A DNA stretch of 64,000 nt, taken from positions 31,707-95,706 of the forward strand of contig JAKSZP010017427.1 of NCBI GenBank assembly GCA_022478985.1, given 5' to 3'. The notes below the pieces were generated by a model, which saw nothing but the letters and a program-made list of their open reading frames with translations, was not told where the DNA came from and made no database searches. Of this stretch, positions 62,770 to 64,000 are shown piece after piece; the stretch's first letter is position 1, and every line of letters begins with the position of its first letter. The stretch comes from Massospora cicadina (taxonomy: Eukaryota; Entomophthoromycota; Entomophthoromycetes; Entomophthorales; Entomophthoraceae). Made by a program: the position numbers and the translations under genes.

Positions 62770-64000
62770 ACGTTAAACATAGTGGGAACCAGGGCTCGAG
62801 CGTCCCAAGCCAAAAAGCTGGGCTTCCTGAAAAAACCCCCTGTAGATATCTTGGCCATCCTGTAACCCACTGTCTACAGTGGGAAGTGGGATCCTGGTCA
62901 GCCAGGGTCTCACCATCCCTACCAGTATGGACGTCCCACTGTGGGGTGGTCACCTGAAATAACAAAAAATTAAAAATCACTACTCCTCTTGATATCTGAA
63001 TGACCGCATCCTGGTAGCAATGATCATATACCAAGAGGACACAATCTTGGTAGCATACATCTACGCACTGTGCACTGAAGCTGAGAGGAAACAATTCTTC
63101 AAAACTGTCTCAACACTCACCCTCACACCAGATACCATCCTGTTGGGCGACTTAAACTGCTGGGCTAACCCCAAAAAGGACCAATGGCCTAACCCCAGGG
63201 GATACCTACTGGGGCACATCGAGTGCTTTGCAATGAAGGCATCCATTGGCCTACATGATACCCTCCCCCCTGGTCACCACTCCTTCCCCATATGATCCGC
63301 CCCAACATATGTGAGGGAACGCTCATATCAATGAGCTGCATCAACTACACCATCACACCAAAAACCCTTTGTTCAAACATCTCCAACTTCTTAACAAAAA
63401 AGATCAATTTCTCCAACCACTGACTCATTTTGGTGCAGCTTTTGCCAACTTGAACTCCCACACAGGCGTCGATCTGGAGGAAGCTACACCTGGAAAACAT
63501 AAAATTGCCCAAAAAATATGACTGGGTCAAACACAATGCCATGAACCCAAAATTTGCAACCCCATTCATATTAGTACCCATCAAAATCTGGGCAAATTTC
63601 AAAGTCAAACTAATAAAAATCGCCATCTCGCCTTGTGTAAGTACAGCTCCAACACAGTCACAATTAGGTGCACCTTGCAGAACTGAACCACCTTGAGCTC
63701 AAAAACCAAATTCTGGCTATAGCCCCAACTGGGGCACAAATGAGCGGAAATATCCGCCCAGCTAAACGCCATCATCTATGATTACCAGCACATAATCAAA
63801 GTATTGAGAAAAGGTATGTTCATAAAAGAAGGCGAAACCTGCTCAACATACTTCTTCTGCTAATTCTACTCCCACAGCAACTAGCCTGCATGCACACAAG
63901 TCTGCAAATATGACGGCACCGTGGCAACTGACCAGCAGAGGTCAAGACAGAAGTAAACCGAAACTACACTGAACTATAATGTGACACCCCAACTGACCAC
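62770..64000 (+). pseudogene. LINE-2 ORF2, endonuclease and start of linker, decayed, partial
   Basis: LNIVGTRARASQAKKLGFLK and PPVDILAI (about 62773-62860) equal LINE-1 LNITRLKASPSQARKLSFLQ and LPVDILAI. The open 63020-63295 piece has IIYQEDTILVAYIYALCTEA and TILLGDLNCWANPKKDQW (GDxN, 63146-63180). Later come SMSCINYTITPKT (D-x-I position) and NFSNH (usual SDH). Towards 63850, the YFFC/FYSHS-type block before RT is read (LINE-1 TYFFKKIFTPC). Stops at several places; catalytic His/Asp partly replaced. Truncated by the window. Confidence 0.75.

Larger units (their letters stand above)
61290..64000 (+). mobile_element. LINE-2: second LINE, continues past window end
   Basis: Same layout as LINE-1 (ORF1 with knuckle, then ORF2 endonuclease). 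It is collinear with LINE-1 44600-46990, for example GCGGTGTACGT at 61572 and 44731. More diverged from LINE-1 than expected for copies of one active family, and with more stops. The start near 61290 is approximate. RT and 3' end lie beyond position 64000. Confidence 0.8.

Overview
This is a eukaryotic window made almost entirely of transposable elements. It holds at least seven Ty3/gypsy LTR retrotransposons, three LINEs, four copies of a LINE-related element that carries only an ORF1-like gene, one tRNA-derived SINE and one solo LTR. Most coding regions are broken by stops and frameshifts. GT-AG intron signals, Ty3/gypsy pol order (protease, reverse transcriptase, RNase H, integrase) and LINEs with an apurinic endonuclease but no visible RNase H rule out a bacterium. 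A large, repeat-rich fungal genome is the best guess, but no host gene was recognised, so lineage is uncertain. I saw no rRNA, functional tRNA gene, CRISPR or origin.

Layout. 1-6150: Ty3-A (+), entering from outside the window and interrupted by a 1.08-kb foreign segment with a repeat-protein frame (610-1692) and by a solo LTR (2760-3882). About 7880-42319: Ty3-B (+), an old gag-only-looking LTR element, interrupted by an ORF1-only element (about 10872-12771) and by LINE-3 (-, 14105 to about 40130). LINE-3 was itself hit by Ty3-C (+, 14359-23602, TSD attat) and Ty3-D (+, 26113-39793, TSD cactt). Ty3-C carries an ORF1-only element (15609-17518). Ty3-D carries Ty3-E (-, 27759-33850). Two more ORF1-only fragments sit at 40208-40641 (+) and 41364-41578 (-). 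42320-43700: a spacer with a plausible two-exon gene fragment. About 43720-56566: Ty3-F (-), with the nearly intact LINE-1 (+, 44345-49625) in one LTR and the SINE (-, 55609-55886) in the other. About 56570-60250: Ty3-G (+), gag and protease only. About 61290-64000: LINE-2 (+), cut by the window end.

How the parts relate. The autonomous machinery is of two kinds: Ty3 gag-pol and LINE ORF1/ORF2. The SINE, the ORF1-only elements and the LINEs share a 3' tail close to GTCYGTCCCCTGGTCAGC followed by AATAAA. This suggests that the LINE enzyme moved all of them. Six Ty3 elements share a primer-binding site starting TGGTGnnCA, so they probably use one tRNA primer. In LINE-1 ORF2 all five in-frame stops are TGA, and at least one replaces the conserved Arg of RGxRQGDPLSP. 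Many stops in the Ty3 elements replace Gln or Trp. Both patterns point to C-to-T decay, such as methylcytosine deamination or a RIP-like process.

All homologies were judged by eye from within-window comparisons and remembered family motifs. Boundaries backed by target-site duplications are exact; those given as approximate are not.
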